NCBI RefSeq assembly: GCF_040802235.1
Contig: NC_133165.1
Location: 45,025,629-45,089,628, forward strand
Reading direction: 5' to 3'
Source: Manis javanica
Taxonomy: Eukaryota; Chordata; Mammalia; Pholidota; Manidae
DNA length: 64,000 nt
Numbering within the stretch: the first letter of the stretch is position 1; each line of letters begins with the position of its first letter. The notes under the pieces are model-generated. The model worked only from the letters and a program-made list of their open reading frames with translations, did not search any database and was not told the DNA's origin. The position numbers and the translations under genes are program-made. Of the stretch, positions 13,231 through 23,270 are shown one piece after another.

Positions 13231-13232
13231 GC

Positions 13233-13238
13233 TATAAA
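13233..13238 (+). promoter_or_regulatory. CTF2: TATA box, CTF2 promoter
   Basis: TATAAA in the context gctataaagc, 77 bp upstream of the CTF2 ATG. Initiation about 25-30 bp downstream would give a 5' UTR of roughly 50 nt. This suggests a regulated, tissue-restricted promoter; I see no CpG island here. Position and motif are seen; promoter use is inferred. Confidence 0.65.
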
Positions 13239-13314
13239 GCTACCTGAGGGGAAGAAAGACAGGTGCCCTAGAACAACCTAGAGACTTCAGAGAGGAAGGA
13301 GCCAAGGAAAGAGC

Positions 13315-13330
13315 ATGAGCTGTCTGCTGG
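13315..13330 (+). CDS. CTF2: CTF2 coding exon 1 (start, 16 nt)
   Basis: Encodes the first five residues (MSCLL) plus one base and ends at a g|gtgagtg donor. The reading phase (1) joins exactly to the exon 2 acceptor at 15130. Such a tiny first coding exon matches the cardiotrophin family layout. Confidence 0.88.
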
Positions 13331-16300
13331 GTGAGTGAGGGAGACTGGGTACCAGGACCAAGACTGAGGGTGGGTGGGTAGAGTACTGCCTGGGACCTCT
13401 GGCCCACTGAACTCATGTGCCTGGCTATCTTTGTATATGCTGGGAAACTCTAAATTCTTACACACAGATGACTGCATTAATCTTTCATTCATTAATTGAA
13501 GAAATATTTATTGAGTGCCTATTATGTGCTAGATAGTATTTGGGGATACAGCAGTGAACAGACAAAAATCTATGGTCTCATGGAGATTTCATTCTGCAGA
13601 CAGACAATACACATAATTAGTAAGTAAATTATAATGCCAATGTGAAAGAAGGTGAGTGCAAGGATTCAAGTTTGTTGAATGAATGAATGAATGAATGAAT
13701 GGGCCTTCACTTTCAGCCTTTAAATTCTGAACTTCTGAGAACTCAGGAATGTGAAAACGGGCACAAAAAAGTCCATTCTGCTTTGCTTCTTATCTCCATC
13801 TCTTCCTGCTGGTGACCGTAGGTAATTTCCCTCCTCCCTGAGCCTCACGCTGTTGGTGGAAACACAAACTAGGCCTGACCTTAAGAAGACAATTTGTCAG
13901 CATTTACTCACATTTAAAATGAGCATAGCCTCCAATCCAGATATTTCCACTTTCAACAGTGCCCGAAGAGGTCAGGGTAAGGATGTTCATAGCAGCATTA
14001 ATTCACTCAACAAGTATTTAAGCTCTGTGCTAGGTGCTGGGGAACCAGCAGTGAATGAACCAGGTGAGGTTTCCTCTTTCCTGGAGTCAACATTCTAAGG
14101 GAAGAGACAATGACAAGCAAGTAGACAAATAAATCAGGTAGCTTCAAAGAGCAAGGCTCTGAAGACTAAATCAGGGAGAGGGAAGGGCTTCTTATATGCT
14201 GTCAGGACAGCTTATCTGAAGAGGCCAAGCCTTGGAAAGGTTTGGAGGGTAGTTCTGGCAGGGCCCAGCAAGGGGCAAGGCCTGAGTGGGAAAGGCTGCA
14301 GAACAGAAAGGAGGCCAGTGCAGAGGCACAGGACTTCTAGGCCACATGGAGGACTTTGGTTTCACTGGGTGAGGTGGGAGCCACAGGACGTTTCGGACAG
14401 AGGAGGGACCTTGGATATGGGGCGTTGTGGAGGGGAGAGGGGAGGCAAGGGTGGGAGCAGAGACCAGTGGGGAGGTGACTGTAATAGTCTGGGGAGACAT
14501 GCTGGTGGTAGCAGTGGAAGGAGAGGAGTAGTTAGATTCTGGATATATCTTTTCATCATTTAAGATTTTTCACCGAAAATAACAAATTACAGAAAACTGC
14601 ACAAGTCACAAGTGAACAGCTCAATGAATTTTCATGAAGTGAACATATCCTTGTCATAAGCACTCAGATCAAAAAACAGAGACCTAAACTGATTATGTTT
14701 TAAGGGCAGAGTCCACAGGATTTGCTGTAGGGCTGAATGTGCAGAGAAACAGAGAAGGTATCAAAGAGCGCCCCAGGGTTTTGACCTGAGCAACTGGAGG
14801 ACTGGAAGTGCTATAACCTGAGATGGGAAGACTTGGGGAGGTGGGTAGGGGTGGGGATATAGAGCTGAGTATTGGACATTTCAAGTTTGAGTTGCTGGTT
14901 GAAATCCAAGGGAAAATGTCAAGCAGGAAGTTGAATACATGGGTCTGGAGTTCAGGGTAATGTTCTGGGCTGGAAATAATCTCTTTATAGGATGATTCTA
15001 CCCTGACTTGGATACACAGATTGTTATAAGTCATAAGGGCTGCACCCATTTGAGGAGTTGTTTTGAAGAATGAATGAATAAGCAGGTGGAGTCAGGGACT
15101 CGGTGCTCACCTCTGATTTCTTCTGTCAGCCCCCCTCTGCCTGCTGACCCTTCTGCTGCCACCCCTCAGTCCAGGGGCCCCCATCTCCCCAGCTGAGCCT
15201 ATCAATCAAGCCTACAGCCTGGCCCTCTACATGCAGAAGAATACATCTACACTGCTCCAGACTTACGTGAGCGACACTGGGCATGAACAGAGATGAAGGG
15301 AGAGGGACCTGCCCTCCTGGCCCAGCCCTGGGTAGGGGAAGCAGAACAAGGCCAGGAGAAGACTCTTCCAATGGGTCTAAGGGTCCAGGGGCACTGTCTA
15401 CTAGAGATACAGCCACAGAATGCTGTCATTGACAGCTAGTGACCTTGGACAAAGTCATTCCTTCTCTCTTGGTCTCAGCTTCTTTATCTGCAAAACAAAA
15501 TGGTGATCCTGCCTTTGCTGACCTCTCAGAACAGTTACAAGATTGAAAGGAAGCTTGTAAAGGGAAGGGCTTTACAGGGTTCTGATTATTCCTACAATCA
15601 CATCGTGCTGTTTGCCTAGTTGAGCCTTGTGCCATGCTGGGTACTCTATCCCATTACCTTACTGACTCCTCAAACAGTTCTGAGATGGAAGTATAATCTA
15701 TTTTACTGATAAGTTAACTGAGTCTTAGAGAGGGTGAATAATTTGCCAGAGGTCACATAGCTAATAACTGGCAGTGCCAGGATTTTAAAGCAGGTCTGTG
15801 GCATTAGATGCCAATGCCCCCCCCCACACCCCACTACCAACTGTCTAGAAGTTCAGACTGGCAGCCTGTGACTGGGTCTGACCCAGATGTTTTCTAGTTG
15901 AGCCATGCAGTGCTTGTTAAAATTTTGGATATGAATGTGTCTAAAACAGGTGCAGGGATCCTGTTGACCAAAGCTCCTGTCTGCTGACCCCATCTTAGGC
16001 CTGTCTTCTTCCCCAGGTTACATGACCTACCCCTGGTGGCTCCAGGGTTTGACGCCTCCAATGAAGTATATTCCAGACCCTTGTGAAGTTAGTAAAATCT
16101 GGTTTCCAGTCCCCTATCTACCATTGTTCCAGGGGTGGCTGTGGGCACCCTGAGCCTCAATTTCTCCACCTGCAAAATGGGGATCTAGGACTAGGTGATC
16201 TACCAATTAGGGGCTTTATCAGTGTGCACTAAGATTCTGTGGCTCGAGGTCTACAGAGGCAAGAACTTTAATGGAGAAGGCTAAACTAAATTTAATAATA

Positions 16301-17267
16301 TTAACAATTATTTATTAATGAGTATAATAAAATTAACAAACATAACTAAATGCTGTAAATAAAATAGAAATGTATAGGGCTATAATGACATTGACAATAT
16401 AGATTGAGAATATTACAATAGATGATTTATAGGTCATGATATCAGTGTTCATCATATTAATATAAATATATTAATTAACAGTGGCTTATCATGCCCTTAT
16501 TATATGTTAGGTACTGTGCTAAATGCTTTATGTATATTACTTCTTATCATCTTCACGATAATACTGCCACATGGGAATTATTAAAGCTGTGAATCAAAGT
16601 TGTACAACTTGTACTTGGAAGAATCTAAATTGGATCCTAACAGAGCCCAAGCTCTGTGCTAGCACATCCCACCAATTTTCTGAGAGGTAGTGAGAGGCAC
16701 TGCTCCCTGGGAAGATGCTAGTCTCATAGAAGGCAGATGTGAAGTTCAGGGAGCCCCAGAGCACTCCTTTGGTCTCCTCACTCCTGTCTGTCTCTGTCCC
16801 TCATGCAGCTCCAGTACCAGGGCAGCCCCTTTAGTGACCCTGGCTTCTCAGCCCTTGAGCTCCAGCTCAGCAGCCTGCCTCCTGCTGCCATCTCCTTCAA
16901 GACCTGGCATGCCTTGGATGATGGGGAGCGGCTGAGCCATGCTCAGGGGGCCTTCCTGGCCTTGACCCAGCACCTACAGCTTGTGGGGGACGACCAGAGA
17001 GATCTGAACCCTGGCAGTCCTATCCTGCTGGCTCAGCTTGGGGCTGCAAGACTCAGGGCCCAAGGTCTACTGGGCAACATGGCTACCATCATGACTGCTC
17101 TGGGCCTGCCCGTCCCCCCTGAAGAGGACACTCTTGGGCTTGTGCCCTTTGGGGCCTCAGCCTTCGAGAGGAAATGTCGAGGCTATATAGTGACCCGGGA
17201 ATATGGCCACTGGACAGACCGAGCTGTGAGGGACTTGGCTTTGCTCAAGGTCAAATACCCTGGATAG
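13315..17267 (+). CDS. CTF2: CTF2, cardiotrophin-2 (neuropoietin), intact three-exon gene
   Basis: Spliced CDS 13315-13330, 15130-15266, 16809-17267, giving 203 residues; mouse neuropoietin is about 204. It encodes a secreted four-helix cytokine of the IL-6/CNTF family that signals through CNTFR-alpha, LIFR and gp130 (family knowledge). The N-terminus is a hydrophobic Leu-rich signal peptide of about 20 residues. The helical cytokine body follows, with the recognisable stretches AYSLALYMQKNTS, FKTWHALDDGERLS, LTQHLQLVGDDQ and ERKCRGYIVTREYGHW. Introns are GT-AG, phase 1 then phase 0, the same as in CTF1. No stop or frameshift is visible. That matters because human CTF2 is a pseudogene. The start was chosen as the ATG about 77 bp downstream of a TATA box that opens the signal peptide. 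It converges with CTF1. Identity is certain from homology; transcription is inferred. Confidence 0.93.
13478..13690 (+). repeat. Ancient mammal-wide repeat in CTF2 intron 1
   Basis: tttattgagtgcctattatgtgct, then ggggatacagcagtgaacag and ggtctcatggagatttcatt: an old dispersed repeat I recognise but cannot name with certainty. Confidence 0.5.
13677..13701 (+). repeat. (GAAT)n short tandem repeat
   Basis: Six uninterrupted gaat/tgaa units in CTF2 intron 1. Confidence 0.85.
14010..15060 (+). repeat. Ancient mammal-wide repeat pieces in CTF2 intron 1
   Basis: Two blocks, about 14010-14320 and 14690-15060, with gctaggtgctggggaaccag, ggaggccagtgcagagg, gttttgacctgagcaactgg and ttcaagtttgagttgctgg. 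They look like successive parts of the same old repeat seen at 30.7 and 61.6 kb. About 14530-14690 between them is unassigned. Confidence 0.45.
15130..15266 (+). CDS. CTF2: CTF2 coding exon 2
   Basis: Preceded by a pyrimidine-rich acceptor ending tctgtcag and followed by the donor gtgagc. Completes the signal peptide and encodes helix A, up to LLQTY. 137 nt; ends in phase 0. Confidence 0.92.
15435..15810. repeat. Two MIR fragments in CTF2 intron 2
   Basis: 15440-15560 is + (gaccttggacaaagtcattcc, then tctgcaaaacaaaatgg). 15645-15810 is - (taactgagtcttagagaggg, then aggtcacatagctaataact). Confidence 0.65.
16480..16690 (-). repeat. MIR SINE in CTF2 intron 2
   Basis: Reverse MIR: cccttattatatgttaggta, then ctgtgctaaatgctttatg. 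An AT-rich stretch of about 200 bp (16270-16475) precedes it. Confidence 0.6.
16809..17267 (+). CDS. CTF2: CTF2 coding exon 3 (terminal)
   Basis: Acceptor catgcag, then 152 codons and a TAG stop at 17265-17267. Encodes helices B-D and most of the cytokine. It contains the near-invariant ERKCRGYIVTREYGHW segment near the C-terminus. Confidence 0.95.
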   Translation, partial: LQYQGSPFSDPGFSALELQLSSLPPAAISFKTWHALDDGERLSHAQGAFLALTQHLQLVGDDQRDLNPGSPILLAQLGAARLRAQGLLGNMATIMTALGLPVPPEEDTLGLVPFGASAFERKCRGYIVTREYGHWTDRAVRDLALLKVKYPG

Positions 17268-18092
17268 AGGTGGTGGGATTTCCTATCAGAAGCTACAAAA
17301 TCTCTTCTTTCACAGTGGACTCTTCTGTGCCTTGATGCTTGGCTAGAAAGGAGATAAATCTTGTCTAGCAGACAGGGCTTATGTGCCATGTATTTGGGAA
17401 TATTTCCTAGAAACAAGGCCTCAAGTTCCTATTGCCTAGGCCTTCCTGCCTAGGTCCTACAGCCTCCCTTCCAAATCTGGGTGGGACCCTATGGATATTA
17501 CTTCATGGATTCCCAATCCAGTGGTACTGGTTGCCTATTTCCTGGGTGGCAAGAAGTGCCTCTTTAAGAGTCTTCACTTCCCACTCTGCAAGGAAAGGAC
17601 AGTTGGTCTCTTTTCTGAGCCCTCCTGGAGATTTTCCCCTTTCTGTAATTTTGGGGAGGCCCAGGGGCTGCCTTGCTTCCTATATGAAGATTAGGACTTT
17701 CTGAGCAGTTAGGATTCTCTTCGTGCTGGAGTTCATTTCTTACCCTAGTCTACCTCCCTGACTGTGATCACTGTTCCAACTTCCCATCTTAATGGGGCTT
17801 ACTTAACTTCCCGATCAATGGAAATCCAGTTCTTGAAAACTAAGGACTCATGTCACATCTGTTTCCTGCTCAGGACACATCCACTTCCTGTTCTGGGTTG
17901 ATAGATTGCACCCCTGGCCTGGGGCTGTCATGAATTTCCTATTAATACTGTGGCTTGTGGTTATGTCTGGGGGACCAGGATGCAACCCAAGAATCTTATT
18001 CTTCTCAAAGGTGTCTCCCCATTTTCAACAAGTCCATATGTTGATAACTTTAGCATTTTTTTGTTATTATTAAACATTTTATTTACAAAAAA
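17268..18092 (+). other. CTF2: Probable CTF2 3' UTR and downstream sequence
   Basis: After the TAG there is no recognisable second gene. The first canonical poly(A) signal I see on + is ATTAAA at 18069-18074, implying a 3' UTR of about 0.8 kb. A non-canonical gataaa near 17353 could give a shorter form. The true end needs RNA data. Confidence 0.4.
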
Positions 18093-18114
18093 TTAATTTA
18101 TTCTCAGAAATAAA
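18069..18114. terminator. Bidirectional poly(A) signal cluster between CTF2 and CTF1
   Basis: On + there is ATTAAA at 18069-18074 and AATAAA at 18109-18114. On - there is AATAAA at 18097-18102 and again at 18078-18083. The + signals would serve CTF2 and the - signals CTF1, so the two convergent transcripts are expected to end in, or overlap across, the same AT-rich stretch. Confidence 0.55.
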
Positions 18115-18732
18115 ACTCTTAAAAGTGTTGATTTTTTTCTCTCCACAGACCTGGGGGAGGGGATGTGCAGGGATAGGGCAGAGGGGAGTGAAGGAGAGGA
18201 AGGACATCAAAGGGAAAGGGGGGCAGGGCCCAAAGGGATGGGATGGTGGGGAGGGCAGCCCAGGGAGTGACCCCTGGGGGAGGTGGCTGAAATTTGTCTG
18301 GAGTAGCCTTCCCACAACAGCCCAGGAAAGGTCAGAGAGAGGGACAGGGAAACAGCAAGGAAGTGTCCCCTCCTTCAGGTGAAGCTGAGATGTACACATG
18401 CTCACATGGGGCCAATGGGGAGACAAGAGATGGAGAAAAAGAGACAAAAAGACCCTCAGAGATGAGTAATGGTGGGAGACTAAGAGAGATGGAGGCAGGG
18501 CCAAGCGATGGGGAAAAAGTGGGGGGTGGGGGACAGAGCAGGAAAATGATGGACATGGCAAGTCACATACCGAGACAAGGAGGTACCGAGAGAGAGAAAG
18601 AGACAGAGAGCACAAAAAAGCAAATAGAGAAGGCAGACACACAGAGGATGGAGACGGTCCGTGCACATCAGACACTGATAGAGATGGAGAGAGACTCTAG
18701 AGGTGACAGCGAGCTGCTCCCCGCGCCCGCGC
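18115..18732 (-). other. CTF1: CTF1 3' UTR, strongly strand-asymmetric (pyrimidine-rich in the mRNA)
   Basis: From the CTF1 stop to the AATAAA on - at 18102-18097. The + strand is mainly purine (long runs of gag/gga/aga), so the CTF1 transcript is mainly C/U. The composition is seen directly; UTR status is inferred from the stop and the poly(A) signal. Confidence 0.55.
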
Positions 18733-19185
18733 TCAGCCTGGGCCCCCGGGCACCAGCTGGCCCAGGTCGCCCTCGGTTCGGCTCACCCAGTCGCGGTAGA
18801 GGCCGCACACGCGGAGCCCGAGCACCTTGGCCGGGAACACGCCGGCGGTGGCGGCTGGAGCAGCGGCGGGCTCGGGCCGGGGCCCTCGGGTCTCGGAGCC
18901 CTGCGCGGACAGCACGTCCTCAACTGCGGCGCCTAGGGCCCGGGCCTGGAGCGTCGCGTCCTCCAGGCGCCGCAGCAGGCACGCCGCGCGCGGGTTCAGC
19001 TCGGCCTGGCGGCGGCGCACAAAGTCCAACAGCGGCGACAGCTCAGCCAGCGCCGCGGCGTCAAGCCGCAGCCGCTCCTGCGCCGGCAGGCTCGCGTGGC
19101 CCGATGCCGGGGCGCTCAGGCCGGCTACCGGCAACCGCGGTGGCGCGAAGCCTGGCAGCCCGAAGGGGTCTCCCTGGTGCTGCAC
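18733..19185 (-). CDS. CTF1: CTF1 coding exon 3 (terminal)
   Basis: The acceptor on - is tccgcag, then the VQHQGDPFG start, 150 codons, and TGA at 18735-18733. It is strikingly GC-rich and CpG-rich, including an Ala/Pro-rich loop before GVFPAKVLGLR. Confidence 0.95.
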   Translation of the reverse strand: MQHQGDPFGLPGFAPPRLPVAGLSAPASGHASLPAQERLRLDAAALAELSPLLDFVRRRQAELNPRAACLLRRLEDATLQARALGAAVEDVLSAQGSETRGPRPEPAAAPAATAGVFPAKVLGLRVCGLYRDWVSRTEGDLGQLVPGGPG

Positions 19186-21330
19186 CTGCGGAGACATGGC
19201 CGTCAGGGGGCTCCCGGAGGAGCGACGGCGTAGGGGGCAGTGACTCCACCTACCCTCTCCGGGCCTCAGTTTCCTCATCTTGCAAAAGAGACATTCCTTT
19301 TAACAGAGATGCTGTGTTTGAGATAACGCAAAACAAACAGTGCATGGTAGGATAATAGAACTAGCTTTGTGGTCCTACCACCCTCCGTCATAAAAGTTAC
19401 ATAATTATTTTTAATGTTATCATTAAAGTCATTTTAATGTCATCAAGGTCACATCAAGTTGGCAGGCCTACGGTACTCATATTCAAAACTGTACCCTCCT
19501 TACACTACACCAGATCAACTTCGGGAAATCCCTTCTTTCCTTGGGCAGGAAAACCAAATATGTTAGCAGATTCCCCTCTGTCAAAGCCCCCTCTGGGGAT
19601 GGAATTTTTGTTCCAGCTTGAAACCTGGTTTTGGCCTCTCTGCATAGCGTAGGTAGAACAGTTCACAGCTCATCTTGTTCAGTGTCTCCTTTTACAGTTG
19701 GGAAGACCAAGGTCCATAGAGGTAGGATGATAATATTATACAGAGCCTAGACCCCAGGTTTCCTGACTTTCAGACCAGAGTTCTCTTCACACTCGCAGAA
19801 TGCCTGTCTTAAAGCACCAAGGAGGGAATCTCCAAGCTGAGGCGGACGGTTGGAGGGGCATTTGGGGCACAGAAAGGATCCTCCTGAATTTGCTGTGTGG
19901 CCAATTTCCATAGCTGGGAAATGAGGTTGAGAAAATGGTTGGTCAAGGACCCTGTGACCTGTCCTTCCCTATTCCCCAGGTCCCTGGTACCTCTACCCCC
20001 AACCCCACTCACATATTCCTGGAGCAGCTGCTCAGCATATTTGGTAAGGAGGTGGGCAAGACTGTGTGTTTGACGGATCTTGGCCTCCAGGTGGGGAACA
20101 GATGAGATTGAAGAGTCAGCCTGTGGGTCTTCTGGTGGGAAAAGAGGAGCAGAATGAAGGGTGGCAGCCCAACCCCCTATTTCTTGACTACTTCCAGCCT
20201 GGCTCTTCCTTCCTGAACTCAGAAGCTCTGCTTTGAATTCTCTGACCTGTAGACAGGCCGGCTCTGCCCCATTCCAACCGAGGTATAATGAGGCACCCGA
20301 CATTTGCCAAATGGTTGTTCTACCTGAAATGTTCTCTGTCCCCGAATCACTGTTGAAATCTTATTAAAGCCAAATTAAAATATCGCCTTCCCAGTGCAGC
20401 CTCCGGATTCACCCCTCCTTTAAATGAACTTCTTCCTTCTCCTTAAAGCCATTTATTCATACTTCCAAGTAGTTCTTTTAATGGCTTTTATCTGTGTGAA
20501 TCTGCCTCAGTTTGGGAGCCCTTTGAAGGTGGGGCTCCCATATCTCTGTACCTCAGTGATTGTTGGTGGAATTCATTATTCACTGAAACACAGGACTTCA
20601 AATCAAAATGTGCCTTTAAGCCCATTTTATGAACTGGAAGACCAACGTCCCATTTCCTCCGATGGCCCTCCTCTGCAAAGCGTAGGGCTGGGAACGATCC
20701 AGCGACCGGCCTTCCCCAGCACAAGTTTAGAGGGCGGCGCCTCTAGCGGACAGCTACATTTCTCGAGATGCCCAGCGCGCGAGCCCGGGGCATGCTGGGG
20801 AGTGTAGTCTGGCGCGGTAACTCCAGCCCCGCCCCCCGCCCCCCGCCCCCCGCCTGAGTTTCCCACCGCCTGTCCCTAGCTTTTAACAGCCTCGGTTTTC
20901 GCCTCCTGTTGTCAGTGACTGGCTCCTGTGGCCCAAAGACTTCCTCTCCTAACTCTTACTCTCCCTCTGACCCCATCTCTGATTCTTTCCCAATACTCAG
21001 ATGATCCAAACGTCAAGCCCCAGCCACGACCCCAGTCCAACCCCAGGGTGTACTCGAACTGGTGATCTAACCCCCGAGCCCAAGTACCTGAATGCACAGC
21101 CCTCGGCCTCTAAACTCTGGCATTTCCCCTTCCCATAGTTCACCCACAGCGCACTCGCTCGTTACCTGACACCGGGGCCCTCCGCTTCCCGGCTCAGGCC
21201 GCTCCCTTCCTGGCCTCGGGGATAGCGGGGACCCAGACCCAGCTTCCAGCCCTTCTGACCCCTGCTCCCCTCGGACACCCAGCATTCAGACCTTCAGGCC
21301 CTTACCCAGACTTCCCTCCCTTAGGCTCAT
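18733..21330 (-). CDS. CTF1: CTF1, cardiotrophin-1, intact three-exon gene
   Basis: Spliced CDS on -: 21330-21306, 20131-20013, 19185-18733, giving 198 residues; human is 201. It is an IL-6-family four-helix cytokine acting through LIFR/gp130 on heart, liver and neurons (family knowledge). Recognisable segments are SLREGSLEDPQ, HLEAKIRQTHSLAHLLTKYA, GDPFGLPGFAPPRLPVAGLS, LRLDAAALAELSPLLDF and the C-terminal GVFPAKVLGLRVCGLY. Unlike CTF2 it has no hydrophobic N-terminal signal peptide, as is usual for CTF1, and it is probably exported unconventionally. Introns are GT-AG, phase 1 and phase 0, matching CTF2. Exon 3 is very GC- and CpG-rich. It converges with CTF2 and diverges from BCL7C. No disabling change is seen. 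Confidence 0.94.
19640..19800 (-). repeat. MIR fragment in CTF1 intron 2
   Basis: Reverse MIR-like tail: ttttacagttgggaagacca, then tcctgactttcagaccagagt. Confidence 0.5.
20013..20131 (-). CDS. CTF1: CTF1 coding exon 2
   Basis: 119 nt. The acceptor on - is tcccaccag and the donor is gtgagtgg. Encodes helix A with HLEAKIRQTHSLAHLLTKYA and ends at LLQEY, phase 0. Confidence 0.93.
21306..21330 (-). CDS. CTF1: CTF1 coding exon 1 (start, 25 nt)
   Basis: ATG at 21330-21328 on -, eight codons plus one base, then the donor g|gtaagg. Joined to exon 2 it gives SLREGSLEDPQ, the family N-terminus (human SRREGSLEDPQ), which fixes both splice sites. Confidence 0.88.
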
Positions 21331-21560
21331 GCTGGCCCCAGGCTGATCCCGGTTGTCTCCATGCCCCCCTTCCGAAGGTGGGGAGCAGGGGGAATGGGGT
21401 AGGGGCGTGGCCCGGGTGCAGCCAATCAAGGCTCAGACCCCAAACAATTCCCCTCGCCCCGCCTCCCCGCTCTGCGCCCCCGGCAGGATTTCTTGGCCCT
21501 GCTCAGCTAGCTCCTAACTTCGCGGCCTCCTTGGGAAAGGGGCCTGACGGGGGCGACAGT
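21331..21560 (-). promoter_or_regulatory. CTF1: Probable CTF1 5' flank/promoter
   Basis: GC-rich sequence just upstream of the CTF1 ATG. It holds a GC-box-like ggggcgtggc near 21402 and a CCAAT motif near 21424. I see no TATA box. Function is inferred from position. Confidence 0.4.
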
Positions 21561-22340
21561 TTGTGAGCAAGGTGGACTAGGGACCTCGAGGGTGGGGATG
21601 CCGGAGACTAGGAGGCAGTTCTGCGTCCCGCCAGGAGAAGGAGGCCCAGGCTCCACCTGGAGCAAGGCTAGGCGCCTGGGCTGCTTTTTGGAGAAAACGG
21701 GGGTAGGGATATAAGAGAGGGCGCAGCTGGCAGGACAGGAAAGTGCTGGCCCTCCTTCTTGGTTGCGGTGGGGGAGCCGGGCACTCGAGACGCCACAATG
21801 GGAGCCCTCAGGCTGGAGCCACACCTGCTCAAACAAACACCTCCTGGCCTATCTTAGATACTTCTTGCTCCCGCTTTCAGTGTCACAGATATTAGGAGAG
21901 GAACAGATAGCCCACCTCACCTCACAGTACCAGACCCAGTAAGGGAACCCCTCTGACACATCTACATCTACTGCTTACAGACTTCATTATCACACCGGAA
22001 CAAGCTTCAGAGACGGTCACATCCACACGTCAACCCCTCTGACGTGGTGCAAATGCTGAAAAGACTGTATACATTTACTTATCCCCACAAACGGTTCCCA
22101 AGCACTCACTCTGTCCTGGGCTCTGGGATCTAGAGACGATCCCATCTGTACTTGGTCTCTGGCTCCCTGAGGAGCTCACAGTCTGATAGGGGAGACCATC
22201 CACAGCAGAATTTGTGAGTAAAGGCACCGGGAAGGAGGCATATATGTCTGTGAGAATATTACGATGAGCCGAAAACTGCAAGAATGTAGGATGAAAGGCA
22301 CAGCAGGTGCAGTTGAAACTCTGCTATTGGTAGGAGCCAC
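21560..22340. other. CTF1-BCL7C intergenic, nothing recognised
   Basis: Mostly unique sequence; 22060-22260 resembles the old dispersed repeat family (cactcactctgtcctgggc, then gaggagctcacagtctgat). Confidence 0.4.
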
Positions 22341-22560
22341 AATCACTACTTATTAACAGTGAATATTTATTGGGCATTTACTATATGCAAGGCATTGCAC
22401 TAAGAGCTATAGACATCTTAACTTTCTTTTATGTTGTAGTTGAGGAAATAGAGATAAGTGACTCGTCCAAGGTCACTGGACAAGCAGAGTGGGGATTTTA
22501 CCCCAGCACTTTGGCTCCTGAAATGTGGTCATACTCACCCTCCTACATCTTAACCTCTCT
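22340..22560 (-). repeat. MIR SINE
   Basis: Reverse MIR: tttattgggcatttactatat, then gcactaagagctatagac and caaggtcactggacaagcag. Confidence 0.65.
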
Positions 22561-22659
22561 GGACATAGTCACACCACAACAGACACCATAGCCACACCGT
22601 TGAAAAACAGGCACACATAGTAACATAAATTTGGACATATCTGCTGGCAAACACAGCCT

Positions 22660-23270
22660 CAAATAAAATCAAGACACACTCATTTTAAGTAAAACTTCAG
22701 TGAATATAAGATACATAGGAAAAATGCATGCATCATAAGTGTACAGTTCGGTGAATTTTCGGAATAAATATGCCCAGGGAAACAGCACCAGATTGAATAT
22801 CTGGCGTCCAGAGCCCTCCTAGCTCCTTCCAGTCTTAAGGGCAACCACTATCTTGAGGTCCCACATAATAAATTCGTTTTGTCTATTTTGAACTTCATAT
22901 AAATGGAATCACGCAGTGTGTACGGTTGTATCTGACTTCTTTCATGGGACTTGTAGCGGTTGTTGGGTGTAGCAGACATCAATCACTCTCCTTGCTGTGT
23001 CCATGGTGTGAAAAGGCTGCAATTCATTTTTCACTCTCCACTTGCTGGGTTGTTTTCCTGTTTGACGCTATTATGAATAGTGTTATGAACATTCCAGTAC
23101 AGTTTTTTGGTCTTGATCTCTACCAATTTACATTCCCCCAGAAATATGAGAGGTCCAGTTGCTCTACTTTGCTTACACTTGCTATGGCCCGTCACTCTCA
23201 TTTTAGTCATTCTGATGGGTGGAGACTCACTCTCCTATTTGCAGCGTCGGGCACGCATTTGGCATTCAGC
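22660..23270 (-). mobile_element. Ancient L1 (L1M-class) fragment
   Basis: Reverse L1 3' region: gtgtacagttcggtgaatttt, ctatcttgaggtcccacata, aaatggaatcacgcagtgtg. It abuts the BCL7C CpG island. Confidence 0.65.

Noticed and set aside
18294-19355. 353-codon open frame on + across the CTF1 3' UTR and exon 3
   Set aside because: It is the antisense of CTF1 in purine-rich and then GC-rich DNA. Such sequence has few stops on the opposite strand, and the translation is low-complexity Arg/Gly/Pro/Ala with no known domain.
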